Assembly: GCA_036925085.1 (NCBI GenBank)
Contig: JAUPFP010000012.1
Location: 2,709,609 to 2,773,608 of the forward strand
DNA length: 64,000 bases
Reading direction: 5' to 3'
Source: Brachycybe producta
Taxonomy: Eukaryota; Arthropoda; Diplopoda; Playtdesmida; Andrognathidae
In this document: piece by piece, positions 1 through 9,373 of the stretch
Layout: the number at the start of each line of letters is the position of its first letter
How positions within the stretch are numbered: position 1 is the stretch's first letter
Notes under the pieces: generated by a model
Told to the model about the DNA's origin: nothing
Seen by the model: only the letters and a program-made list of their open reading frames with translations
Database searches by the model: none
Program-made: the position numbers and the translations under genes

Positions 1-172
1 AGGGCACTGGCACAATTGTCAGTGTTCCTCAATGTATAAAAGGCTGAAAACAGAAAACGTAATTAAAATTAAAAAGTTTGCCAAGTGGCGAACACCTATT
101 GAAATGTGATACATATTTTCTAAAAACAAGGTATGAATGTTTTTTTTTTTCTTTTACATGTTTGTTTTTTAT
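1..172. other. AT-rich stretch, no gene seen
   Basis: This edge of the window is AT-rich and ends in long T runs (about 138-185). I see no coding frame. The T-rich block lies just beyond the point where the third frame of element A stops resembling its relative at 39.2 kb, so it may be the truncation point of that element. Confidence 0.4.
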
Positions 173-899
173 TTATTTTTTTTTTTCAAAGTTACCACCC
201 TGACGGGTGGTGGCTGCTTCCGTCTCCCCCACAGGGTCGACCGGAATTGGGCTGTCCTTCTGGGGTGGAGTACCCTCACGGGATCCGGTCATATACCGTT
301 TACCCGGGGAGGCCGATCCTCTCCCGTCAGACTCCAAAGAGTCCTCTGAAGAGAGGATACGCTGGCCTCTCCACCGCCTAGAGAAGGGCACCACGTTATC
401 TTTTGTGGTTTCCAACTCCACCTCTTGTGTCGATGACCAGGGAACCTCCCAAGGAGGTATCCCTGCTTCCCTCAGCCAGGCTAGCCAATTCTAGCCGGCT
501 TTGGTCCGCCGGAGTATCAAGCTTTGTTGGGGAGGTAGCTACCAAACCGGTAGCTGCCTCTCCGACGGGCGTGCTTGCCCCAACCGGCTCACCAACCGCC
601 GGAATCTCCATGGCTCCCAACTTAATGGTCGCCCTCGGAGATCCCATGGTGGGAGGCGGTGTCAACCGTCCCCACACAGACCCATAGTATAGAGGGGTCC
701 GAGGAGACGGCTGCATCACCACACCGTAATCAACCAATAGCAGACCCAAAGGTCTGCCATCGGCCAAGTCCGCTATGGCCTGTTCCAGAGAATCTGGGGA
801 GCAAACAACATCCGACTCCAACAGCACCGCATTAGCCAGATGCAAAGAGCTGAGGGAGGAGGAACTGCTGCTCCCCCTGCCATTGTCCTTTTCCGCCAT
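173..899 (-). pseudogene. Third ORF (downstream of pol) of gypsy element A, broken
   Basis: This is the N-terminal part of an unidentified protein encoded downstream of pol. The likely start is the ATG at 899, reading MAEKDNG, in a strong context (GCCATGG). That frame runs to a stop at 396, and similarity then continues in another frame (421-173), so at least one frameshift has occurred. The match is to the third ORF of element C at about 39180-39420: both share SRLELASLAE, then RWRGQ..ILSSEDSL..S.GRG.ASPGKR and MTGS.EGT. The protein starts with a serine run and is proline/glycine rich. I see no signal peptide or membrane segment, so it does not look like a classical envelope protein. It is cut off at about 180. 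Its function is unknown. Confidence 0.55.
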
Positions 900-905
900 G
901 GCTAC

Positions 906-925
906 CTGGAATAAACCAAAAACAA
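906..925 (-). promoter_or_regulatory. Candidate 3' splice site in front of the third ORF of element A
   Basis: On the - strand a pyrimidine-rich tract (TTGTTTTTGGTTTATTCCAG, 925-906) ends in CAG, and six bases later comes the ATG at 899. This is how retroviruses and some gypsy elements make a spliced subgenomic mRNA for the ORF after pol. The motif is visible, but splicing is inferred. I did not identify a matching donor. Confidence 0.45.
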
Positions 926-1579
926 CTGTAAGAAAACTTCTCACCACTGTAGGGAGCGATTTCCACAGACTGACCGTGAAAAATGGCTTTCCGGCCGAGC
1001 ACGCATCGCGGTACACGGCCGTAGTCATCCCCGATGGTAAACGCCTGGTCGGAACTGGCGAAAACTTTTTCGGCCGGTCCAAAACCCGCAATTTATGGTT
1101 CGGTACCTTGGGTGGCGATTTCCACATGTTTTCACCATGTAAAATACCGTTTCCACCGTGCATAACCCGTGATCCACTGTAAAAACCGTCTCTCCCGGGA
1201 ACCGCATGGTCGGAATCGGCCAAACAGACGTTTGGACCGTCCTAACGCGGTACTATTAGATCAGGTGGCTTGGGGAGTGGTTTACACATTCTTTGACCGT
1301 GAAAAACCACTTTCTGTTCGTTAGAACACCGTGGTCTACGGTCGAAACCGTTTTCCACGGTGGTTTCACTGACAGAATCGTCGAAAAACACTATTTCACT
1401 GTCCAAACTCCGTAGAACCTGGTATCCACCAAGTCCCACGGCGTTCGGGCGGCAAAACACCGTGCAATCGCCGGCCTCATCGGCGGTAGCATCACCGTCA
1501 ACTCTATGATGGTGACGCCTCCACCTAAACCACGTGTGCAAGCGGTCAATGACCGTTTGATACACCCAAACACAATAAA
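926..1579 (-). other. Non-coding spacer between pol tail and third ORF, element A
   Basis: About 650 bases without a convincing coding frame. On the - strand it is rich in short motifs such as CACGGT, CCACGG and GAAAACGG, the same style as the leader upstream of gag in element B (7000-7650). The ACGGAC hairpin of that leader is not present here. It may serve as a leader or intron end for a third-ORF transcript, but that is inference. Confidence 0.35.
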
Positions 1580-2375
1580 TCAATATTGCCACGGGCAAGA
1601 AAAGAAGATTCCCTTTTGGGGTGGGTTTGGTCCTGAGTCTTTACGATGTTTTTGCCGGTAAATTCGTTGTCTAGGTGACCGTCTATGTTTAATAATATAA
1701 AAAAGATGGCGCCTAGCCGCCAATTTTACCGGGACATCAGCTAACAGTGGCGGCTTGGCAACTAAAACGTCATTAGCCGCCTCCACTACTGTTTCCATAG
1801 AGTTTCTACCGTTGTCTGCCTTTTTAGGGGCAGATACACGGCATGAATCTCCATGGGAAGACTCAGGAGAGAGATCTCCATTCGAAATTACTACTGCAGT
1901 CTGCAGCAAGTCTGCAGTTGGGCAAAACAGATTTCTCCACCCATTTTCCCCTGGGGGACTGCCATCTGTCCGAGCCAGACAGGCGGTGTCCCGTCCAGGG
2001 GTCCCCCGTCCAGGGGTCCCTGGGGACCCAATTTTTCTTCTTTCGAACCAGGCCATCGTCCCACTCCAGGGATCGGCCTGCTCTCTCCCACCAGGGCAGG
2101 GACTCATAGAGACCCTGCAAATTCCTGGTGTTCACTGGTGCATCAGAGGAAGGTTGAACCACCTCAAAAGCCTTCGGTTTTCTCGGACGGAGGTTATACC
2201 GGGGCTGAGGTGCTTTCTCTGCCTCAGAGTCGGTAGACTCACTAGCCAAGAAGGGCTGTCCGGAAGTTCCGGGCTGGACATCGTCCATCCTGTCACTTCC
2301 GCCGGTCTTCGACTCAGTGTCACTGGTCCGAAGAGGTTTCAGAGCTACCAAGCCCATCTTCCTCACGAACTCCAC
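1580..2375 (-). pseudogene. C-terminal tail of pol, element A
   Basis: This continues the integrase C-terminus in two overlapping frames (2375-1863 and 2107-1580). It contains an acidic stretch, then PQPRYNLRPRKPKAF, then PWWERAGRSLEWDDGLVRK and a repeated DPWTG motif. The same tail is at 38665-39027 in element C (PQPRYNLRPRKPKAF, PWWEGAGRSLDWDDGLVRK, RDPWTGHR), so it is a conserved part of this family and not random read-through. The basic RYNLRPRK patch could bind nucleic acid. It is not a chromodomain that I recognise. A tandem 12 bp duplication encoding DPWTG (about 1996-2020) is a small copy-specific change. Confidence 0.6.
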
Positions 2376-3330
2376 ATGTGGGAATGTACGGCTTCAAGTT
2401 ATCAACATGAAACCGGTCCCGCACCTTCCGACCATACCCATCTACGAAACCTACCTCGTAGACTAGGTCGGAAATCTGCCGGACCACCTTACCCAGTTCA
2501 GCCTTGTACGCAAAGTTCCACATCTTAGCCCGGCCGAGCTTACCAGCCAGATGCCTCATCCAGACCTTCATACCAGGCTGGTACAGGGGTGGCTTCCCCC
2601 GGCCAGCATCGTACCGGCTCTTCTGTTTTCTCTGAGCGGCCACCAAATTCTGACGAGCACGCTCCTCCACGGCTTGTTGGTCAGGCAAGTCACGGACCGG
2701 ACCGTTCGGAAGGAGATTATCAATCCCTAACCTAGGTTCGTGGCCAAACAACAATCGGTACGGAGACACTTCCGTGCTCTCCTACCAGCTCTTCTTCTCG
2801 AACCAGTCACGTTGGTTCTTGAGGGGATCAAGGTAATGCTTCATAGTCTCCATTACGGTTTTATTCGTACATTTCGTAAGCCCATTGGCTTGCGGATGGT
2901 ACGCCGTCGTGTCGTGCTGCACTATGTTATAGCGCTCCCTGAACTTTTGCAAAGCTTTGCTACAGAACTGGGAACCATGATCCGAGATGAGAGTTGTTGG
3001 TGTTCCAAACACCGACAAGATCTCATCTTTCAGGAACTCGACAACACAAACGGACATAGCCCTTCATATTGCCTTTGCCACACCGTAAAGGGGGAAGTAG
3101 TCCACCATGATCAACACATAGATGACTCCACCCACGGATGCAGGAAACGGCCCAACAAAGGCCATTCCCCAGGCATGAACTGGGTACTCTGGAACTATTG
3201 GTTGCAAGAACCCTTGAGCTCTGGCGAACTGCCATATTTTCTGACACACCAAGCATGACTTAACATACTCCACCGTGTCATGTTTCATACCTAACCAGTA
3301 GAAACGAGTACGTAACCGCTGGTATGTCTT
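2320..3330 (-). pseudogene. Integrase of element A, inactive
   Basis: Integrase would insert the cDNA into the genome. Visible in order on the - strand are the HHCC zinc-binding domain (LHDSSEASHFG..., ending SCLVCQK), the start of the catalytic core (HAWGMAFVGPFP), the middle of the core (TTLISDHGSQF, then AYHPQANGLTKCTN) and the C-terminal domain (LLFGHEPRLGIDNL ... KVWMRHLAGKLG ... RFHVDNLKPY). By comparison with the family, the first catalytic Asp is Ala (AFVGP) and the catalytic Glu is Lys (GLTKCTN). Only the middle Asp (SDHGS) remains. The frame also breaks near 3060 and 2775. The protein is therefore non-functional. Confidence 0.75.
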
Positions 3331-3995
3331 GTACACGCCGAAGTGACTAGCTTCGGAGCTATCGTGCAACTTCCGCAAGCAGAAGGCTTGACACGACCTC
3401 GGCACAACCAACACAGTTCTAGTGCGATCCTGTATGGATTTGATGGCATGCAACAGCTTGTTTGCCACCACGAACTTGAACCTTAAGTTCGAGTCGGGGT
3501 CGGTGAAGAGCTCACGCTTCACCTTGGAGCACCAATTGTCATTGGCCTGCTCCATAACACATTTCACTTCGGACCAGACCCGGTAACTGACCTCACCCAC
3601 GTCCGCCTCGATGTGTTCAGGTAAAGAAGGATTGTCAACTTCATTTACCGGATACTGACTGAAACAGTCGGCATCCTCGTGAAGTTTCCCCTTCTTCAAC
3701 TGAATCTTATACCGGTACTTCTGCAACTGCATTTGCCAACGCCCCAACCTGCCCTGCAGGTTTTTGGCAGTCTGCAAATGACAGAGCGCATGGTGATCAG
3801 TCACGATCACAAAGTCCCGGTTAAAGATTTAAGGTCGGAATTTACCCACGGCAAACATGATCGCCAAGCATTCCTGCTCGATGACACTACCGTGTTTCCG
3901 GTCCCTTCATGAGATGGCTAACGTAGGCCAGACCCCAAGGAGCCTTGTCCTCAGGTAACTTCTGGTACACTACGACACCTAGACCGTACCCACTC
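3330..3995 (-). pseudogene. RNase H remnant, element A
   Basis: This fragment of the RNase H domain follows the RT. The - strand frame starting at 3810 reads VTDHHALCHLQTAKNLQGRL, then GRWQMQLQKY and KKGKLHEDADCFSQYP, the usual end of a gypsy RNase H. The intact relative in element B has DADALSRYP at the last motif. The upstream part (3830-3995) is similar but interrupted by stops, for example at about 3828. Confidence 0.65.
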
Positions 3996-4008
3996 GCATT
4001 TGTGTGAA

Positions 4009-4462
4009 TTAACGTGGATCATACATGGTGAGCACCGGTGCTTCGGTTAAAAATGCCTTTAACCGCTCGAACGCTAGACCACACTGCTCCGACCAGTCAA
4101 AGGACGCATCCTTCCTTGTCAGATCATGCAGTGGTCTTGCGACCTTGGCAAAGTCCTTAATAAACCTACGGTAGTAGCCGGCCAGTCCAAGAAAACTTCG
4201 GATGGCGGTCAACGTTGTAGGAACACTGAACTCTTCCAACATCTTCGCTACCTCTTCTCGCTCGATCACACAAGCCGCCGGAGCGGTTCTTAACAATCGT
4301 TTTCACACAGGAGGTAACCCCTCCGGTATCAATTGTATGTTCGACGAGCGGGGTTTCCCCCAGCTCTGTATAATCGAACGCAAAATGATCTCGGCGTTCC
4401 AGCAGGAACTCCCGAAGCTGTGCCACATCTTCAGGCTTCAGACTAGGTCCAATTTTAGGCAC
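4009..4462 (-). pseudogene. Reverse transcriptase remnant with the catalytic core deleted, element A
   Basis: The upstream frame (4462-4166) matches the region before RT in element B (KPEDVAQLREFLLERRDHF, LVEHTIDTGG). The downstream frame (4296-4009) begins in the RT fingers (RTAPAA...EREEVAKML) and jumps at about 4236 directly to the thumb (FSVPTTLTAIRSFLGLAGYY). In element B about 180 residues lie between these points, including the first catalytic Asp and YLDD. The palm and most of the fingers are therefore gone, and this copy cannot encode a polymerase. A frameshift near 4300 also separates the two halves. Confidence 0.75.
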
Positions 4463-4523
4463 TCTTCGAGAGTGGGTTTAACTTCCGCATTGAGGACCCG
4501 GCGACCTTTACCGGTCACCCCTC

Positions 4524-5180
4524 TCAACTTAAACGGAAGCCCCATGGCCGGCCATCTCCATTAGTGGGGTCTCCTCCTCTCCACTTAGATGGACCGTCCA
4601 GTCCCACCACTAGAGCTGCCTCCACAGCTTGAGCTGTCGCCACACCCTCTCCTGTTTCCAGGGCAATGGGTATGTCGGTGACGTTCTCAAGCCAGATGTC
4701 GTAAGAGCCTTCTGTGGCTTCGGCAATTCCTGCCACTGCCAATAGACCACGGCCACCTAAGGCTTTACGATGGGGCTCAACGAGAAGCAGCTGTCCAGGG
4801 TCAGCATGCTCTACCAAGTTCACAGAAACTACCTTCCGCGCATGAGCTGGTAGCCATACGTTATCCAACATTCGCAGGGAACAAACATTCCCGCTCTTAA
4901 TTGGAGAACTGGTCTCAGCGAGTTCAGGCGACACAATGTCGACCCACCCATCCACCTTTTCAGGCTCCGCAGGCATCTCTTCCGGAATCCCGAAAGGAGG
5001 GAGAAGCAGAGGCTCCACAGAATCGTGAAGCTTCACCAATGCCTCCGCTAACATGTTCAGAAGTTGTACCGAAGTACCCTGCAAAGCCTGATCACCCAGT
5101 GCGGCATGAAGAGCATCTGGATGTGCGGTCCAGGTGTCTTCCCGGAAATATATCTTCCGGTTCACGACTTCCAACATCAA
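4524..5180 (-). pseudogene. Protease-to-RT linker of element A
   Basis: This is a fragment of pol between protease and RT. It aligns with the same segment of element B: both have VYFRED or IYFRED followed by .WTAHPDALHAA, DGWV..VSPEL.ET, NVWLPAHARKVVSVNLVEHA, PGQLLLVEPHRKALGGRG and IALETGEGVATAQAVEAA. It is a conserved, non-catalytic part of the polyprotein. The frame overlaps the protease frame by four bases, so the two were one frame before an indel. Confidence 0.65.
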
Positions 5181-5887
5181 CCCAAACCGATGGCTTCTTC
5201 ACCCTCAATGAGAAGATGGGTACGTATGGACCTCCCATGGATTGACATGTCCACGTACATGACTCCTATCTCGATGGAGTACCCGCTCATGCCCATCAGG
5301 CATGAGGGGAGGTTAACCTTCTGCACCGGTAACCCCATCTCCTGTGCCAACGACATGCTCATTACCGAAACTTCGGCACCGGTGTTGACAATCGACTCAA
5401 CCATCCAACCATTCATCGACACCAGAACACGTGGTGCCCCACGCAAATAAGCACGGCTCTGCAAATCAGGTATGGGCAATTGTCGTTGCCCGACTTTACT
5501 TTTCTGGGCCTCATCCGTCTTCCCATCCGTAAAGGATGGTCGTACCGGATGCTCAGGGGTCTGGGTACCGGTCTCCAAACCAGGAGACCTACCAGGCCTG
5601 GGCGACAGCATGGGCACACCAACGCTCGAAGTCCTCGTAATGCCCGTACCAATCAGACCTTCCCTACCATTAGGGAAGAAAGGTGCCACCCAGCTCTCCA
5701 GCCGGGCAAGCACAGCTTCCAGTGTGGGGCATGGCTCTGGAAACACCCTACGGGTGATTTCCGGGTCCGCATACCTAGCTAGAGGCACCCTTGCTTCATG
5801 CAGGATACTCACGTATCTGGAGACTGCCCGAAGGTACGTCCCTTCCTCACTTCGCCGGCTTTGCCAGACACCTGAGTTTTTAAGCAA
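5177..5887 (-). pseudogene. Aspartic protease region of element A, catalytic Asp lost
   Basis: This is the N-terminal part of pol. It begins with a conserved pre-protease segment (GTYLRAVSRYVSILHEARVPLARYADPEIT). It then has the protease, whose active-site motif reads IVNTGAEVSVMS, and a flap-like LPSCLMGMSGYSIEIG. Element B has IVDTGADVSVLS at the same place, so the single catalytic Asp (one per subunit of the dimer) is Asn here and the enzyme is predicted dead. The frame starts inside similarity to B, because the real pol frame is entered by frameshift from gag. Confidence 0.75.
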
Positions 5888-5889
5888 TC

Positions 5890-5935
5890 CCGGTTGACTG
5901 CAGCTCAGTTCTGCAGCGGCCGGTGCCGGTTTGAC
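5890..5935 (-). promoter_or_regulatory. Relict gag-pol frameshift site of element A
   Basis: On the - strand GTCAAAC (5935-5929) is followed after five bases by CCGG (5923-5920), CTGCAG (5916-5911), a loop AACTGAG, CTGCAG (5903-5898) and CCGG (5893-5890). The spacing equals that of element B (9343-9388), but the inner stem is different sequence that still pairs. The heptamer differs from B by one base (GTTAAAC in B), which would weaken slippage. See the finding on the frameshift signal. Confidence 0.5.
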
Positions 5936-5987
5936 GAGGGCACACCATCATCTCTGGCCACAGGTAGATAGAACATCTGTCCATCAA

Positions 5988-6194
5988 TTACGGTAGACAT
6001 ACTCCCGGCCCTGCAGTACCATGCGTGCGAGACCCGGCATGTACCGCATCACCGGACTTTCGCCCCGGTGATACTCGAGCAACCTGTTTTTTGGCAACAG
6101 CCTTTGGACAGTCCTTCTTAAGGTGACCCATCTGGTTACACCGAAAGCATGGACCGGGTTGCCTACGAGTATGTGGCAACCTGGTCTGCTCCAA
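5988..6194 (-). pseudogene. Gag zinc-knuckle remnant, element A
   Basis: A short - strand frame contains one CCHC zinc knuckle, CFRCNQMGHLKKDC (C-x2-C-x4-H-x4-C), followed by PKAVAKKQVARV. Element B gag has CFGCNQMGHLRKDC and PKAAAKGQVARV at its C-terminus, so this is the end of gag, which binds RNA in the particle. The rest of gag (about 480 residues in B) is missing and the sequence meets the B LTR at 6207. Confidence 0.75.
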
Positions 6195-6206
6195 TTTTAA
6201 TTTTGG

Positions 6207-6969
6207 TGGAGCAGACGAATTTCCCTATGGTGGTCTGCCTGACAGCTGCAGTAGGCTGTTAGGTCGGACGCCATTTTGGTGCCAGCAGACCTCTCACCAT
6301 GAAGTCTATGGGTGAGAGGTCAGAAGTGACCTCTGTCCCCTCCAGGTGGAGTTGCCTGGAGGTTTCCTGTGGCCTAGTCAACCACAGGATCTGGGCAGTT
6401 GGTTGTAGGCTCTGGATAAGACTAGACCTGTGGGTGGAGGTCAGGGAGACCTCCACTGTCCAGCATCTGGATTCATCTTTTGTGCCTTTGGCCTGTTGGC
6501 CTTTGCCTTGTGTTGTATATTTATGGGGGCTTGGCTGGTAGAAGTTTACCAGCCAAGTTGTGTAAATATTATTTCTGCCATCGTTATCATCACACATCGT
6601 AAGTGTAAATAAACACTTTATTCTTCTTACTTTGTGTGTCCGTGTCGTTTCTTTGGGGGAGTACCGCGGAGGGTGGGTTGTCCGGTTAGGGGAACAACAC
6701 CACCGTCTTTCCGACTTGTTTCGGCCGGTCTTCGTGTCGGCTCGCGGTAGAACCGGAGTTCTACCGCGATATTCTCGGCGTGGCGGCGTGGTTTTTCGTC
6801 GTGTCCGTCGAGGGTGGCTCCGTGGAGCCGGCACAACCCAGGAGCACCGTGTGGGAGACGGCTACGGGTACGGTCCCGTCCCCGTAAGGAGCCGGTTCAG
6901 CGGTAAGTTTTTCGTGCCTTTTACGTGGAACTTACTGGGGTTATTGTGACGGTCCGGCGGGACGTTACA
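6207..6969 (+). mobile_element. 5' LTR of element B (family 1)
   Basis: A 763 bp LTR beginning TGGAGCAGAC and ending GACGTTACA, so it has TG...CA ends. The ends were set by comparison with the inverted LTR of element D at 41941-42701 (761 bp), which ends at equivalent points. Inside are a TATA-like GTATATTTAT (about 6515) and AATAAA (about 6607), in the order expected for U3 and R on the + strand. It is followed after two bases by a primer-binding site. The + strand orientation fits gag and pol downstream. No 3' LTR partner exists because B is truncated. Confidence 0.8.
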
Positions 6970-6971
6970 AT

Positions 6972-6987
6972 TGGTGGAGGCGCCGGG
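6972..6987 (+). promoter_or_regulatory. Primer-binding site of element B (tRNA-Ala type)
   Basis: TGGTGGAGGCGCCGGG starts two bases after the LTR. It complements the 3' end of metazoan tRNA-Ala as I recall it (acceptor end ...CTCCA plus CCA); with TGGTGGAGGTGCCGGG as reference there is one mismatch. Minus-strand DNA synthesis would start here. The same site, with small differences, follows the LTRs at 41941, 33563 and 13883. Confidence 0.65.
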
Positions 6988-7078
6988 TAACTGTACCCCG
7001 CCTCTCGCACGGTGATTTACCGTGAATTCGACCGTTAAGTCGGTCGAATCACCGTGCGGTGCGAGTACGCCACTGGGC

Positions 7079-7522
7079 GCGGACTTTGGTCCGTGGGACA
7101 GCGGCAGAAACCACCGTTTCACCGTTAATTTACCGTTGTTTACCGTGGGGAACGGACTCTGGTCCGTTGCACCGTGGTTAACGGTAAATTTACCGTCGGT
7201 AACCGTATTTTTACCGTCGAATTACCGTGGGGCACGGACTACGGTCTGTGGTACCGTGGTTTTCGGTGGTTTACGGTATTTTACCGCAAGTACACCGTGG
7301 TGTGCGGACTTGTGTCCGTTGGTCCACGGTAGAAAGTGGTAAAAGGTCTTTTACTGTGAAGTACACCGTGAGAGACGGACTTTTGTCCGTTATACCGCGG
7401 TCGAAACCGGTGAAGTCAAACTCTGACCGTTCTTCACCGTGGGACACGGACTTTTGTCCGTGATACCGCGGTTTTGCACGGTTCCATCCGTTCGTTACGG
7501 TATTTTACGGACTTTTGTCCGT
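7079..7522 (+). repeat. Array of seven identical small hairpins in the leader of element B
   Basis: Seven 16 nt hairpins lie at 7079, 7152, 7234, 7304, 7375, 7446 and 7507. Each is ACGGAC or GCGGAC, a 4 nt loop, then GTCCGT or GTCTGT. All seven can pair over six bases, and changes in the stem give G-U pairs. Spacing is 61-82 nt, and the flanks repeat CACCGTG and ACCGTGG motifs. The array lies between the primer site and gag, where packaging or dimerisation signals, or internal ribosome entry, would be expected. The same unit occurs inverted in element D (41679-41836). Confidence 0.65.
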
Positions 7523-7648
7523 GAGCTTACCGTTTTCGACGGTGGAAACCCGAGATCTGGTGGCTTTGTCCAGATTTTACCGTTCATTTACGGTGAAAAA
7601 TGGAGCCAGCCCCAAAAGTACCGACTGGAGGTCGGGAACTTGGAGTAG

Positions 7649-9373
7649 ATGCGGGTTTGGAGCTACGCGGCCGCGTAGTCGACCGTCCCCTTGGGGGCGG
7701 AAGGCGGTGCGCCTCTGGAGACAGAGGAGCATAGCGGAAGCGTGGACAGGGATTTCCCGGAGGACTGGGTCACGGTGCGGAAACGCCGCCGTGACGTCCG
7801 TCCGGGAGAATACCTGGTAGAAGACAGTGAGTCCGAAGGTGATCTCACCGGGGAGGACGATCGGCCACGGCCGGTTGTCCAAGTTTCCACCGTCGCCCGT
7901 CCGGTTGGACGTGGCGATCTTCCCCGTCGGGATATGGTGGAAATCCCGGAGGAGACTGCACGTGAGGGCCGGGCCTTTTTGGCCGGGCTATCCGAGCAGC
8001 AACTCGTTGAGATTGCTTACGGGATAGATGTCCTTCGGTTGGAAGGACGACTGTCCCGGTCGTCGGTTGAGCCGAGGGTGGCACCTCGGTTTTCACTGTC
8101 GCCCGTGCGTGAAGGCGCACGGGGAGAGGAACCACCGGTACTTCCCCGGTTGGTACCTCCGCGGGTAGCACCCAGGCCGTCTCCTCGGGGACTTGGCCGG
8201 GGAGCTCCTGGTGTACCCGGACAGCAGCCGAGGGTTCAGATGATGATCCCCTCGGAAGCTGAGTCCGTGTCTGACGTTTCGGGGAACCGGAGCAGGCAAC
8301 CTCGCAGGGTTAGCGCCGCTGCTTGGACGCCCGCTCCAGCGGTTCCAGCGGAGGTTCAGGCGTTCGGGTTCTTTAACCCGGTCCACTCTTTTGCTCGTTA
8401 CGACGGCAGAGAGGACTTGACGCCTTTTCTCCGCAAGTTCGAAGCGAAAGCCCGAGCTCAGCGCTGGACGGACGAGTCCCGATGCAGTTTCTTTATGTTT
8501 CTGCTGGACGGTCCGGCGGAAGAGTATTACGCCACGTTGGTGGAAACTCTTCCGGACCTGACCTGGACTGAGCTGAAGGATGCTATGCGTAGCCGCTTCA
8601 GCACAAGTAATCAGGCTCGCCTCTGTTTCGGGGAATTCGAATCCATGAAACAGGGGGCTACCGAGTCTGTTCAGGCATTCTACTGGCGGTTCGTGGAACT
8701 GTCAGACCGAGTGTCTCCGGGCGAAGACGAGAGCTGTCGGCTCATTCGCTTCAAACGGAAACTCCAGACGGCCATCACTGATCAGTTGATCGGTTGCAAG
8801 GCCGGTACGGTGGAGGCATATGCCAGGAAGGCACGGCTGGTAGAGGCCGATTTGCTTCTAGTAGGTAAATTACATACTCGTACAAGAGGGGTTCCTCAGG
8901 ACCGGGCTAACGCTCCGTCCTCCGGAACCATGGCTAGCTCTGGGAGCTCTGCCAAGGCGTCATCTTCGAGCCAAACGGGTGCGAAGGCTGCTGCACCGTC
9001 CAAGTCGGACAAAGCAGGAGCCAAGACCGGAGGCAAGAAGAAGAAGCAGGCAGGCTCTGGCGGAGGTCAGCCGGCAGCAACGCCTCGTGGTACGGACCGT
9101 ACGGGAGATTCGCTCCGGCGACTAGGTCCTTGTTTCGGGTGTAACCAGATGGGTCACCTGAGGAAGGATTGTCCGAAGGCTGCGGCCAAAGGACAAGTTG
9201 CCAGAGTGGTGCCTGACGAAAGTCAGAGCCTCCAGCCAACCGCTGGTGTTGCACCAGTTTGGCTGGAGGGTCGTAAGTACCTGGCCACCGTTCACGATGG
9301 CCAGTTCTACTATCGACTCGTGAAGGACGAGGAGAGATCCTCGTTAAACCGCCGCCGGTCGCCACCGAACTGA
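7649..9373 (+). CDS. gag: Gag polyprotein of element B (one stop codon near the N-terminus)
   Basis: Structural protein of a Ty3/gypsy retrotransposon that would assemble the particle and bind RNA. The open frame is 7679-9373. The only nearby in-frame ATG is at 7649, but TAG at 7676-7678 interrupts it after nine codons. The next in-frame ATG is at 7934, which would lose about 80 residues. From 7679 the protein has a charged, Arg/Pro-rich N-terminal third and then a capsid region (about residues 235-400 counted from 7691, with FARYDGREDLTPFLRKFEAKA, FFMFLLDGPAEEYYATL and LTWTELKDAMRSRF). A Ser/Lys-rich linker follows, and then one CCHC knuckle, CFGCNQMGHLRKDC (residues 481-494). About 130 nt after the knuckle the frame ends at TGA 9371, inside a frameshift signal into pol. 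Apart from the TAG the frame is intact. Confidence 0.85.

Larger units (their letters stand above)
173..6206 (-). mobile_element. Element A: degraded Ty3/gypsy retrotransposon (family 1)
   Basis: On the - strand the order is gag zinc knuckle (6194-5988), protease (5887-5177), linker, RT remnant, RNase H, integrase (about 3330-2320), a long pol tail, a spacer and a third ORF. This is the Ty3/gypsy order, with RNase H before integrase. It is clearly dead: frames are broken many times, the RT core is deleted, and catalytic residues of protease and integrase are replaced. Most of gag and the 5' LTR are missing, and the copy ends head-to-head against the 5' LTR of element B at 6207. No flanking LTR of its own is seen. 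Confidence 0.85.

Noticed and set aside
396-1223. Whole 275-codon frame as the third ORF of element A
   Set aside because: The part before the ATG at 899 reads through the leader-like spacer and a splice-acceptor tract, and does not look like protein.
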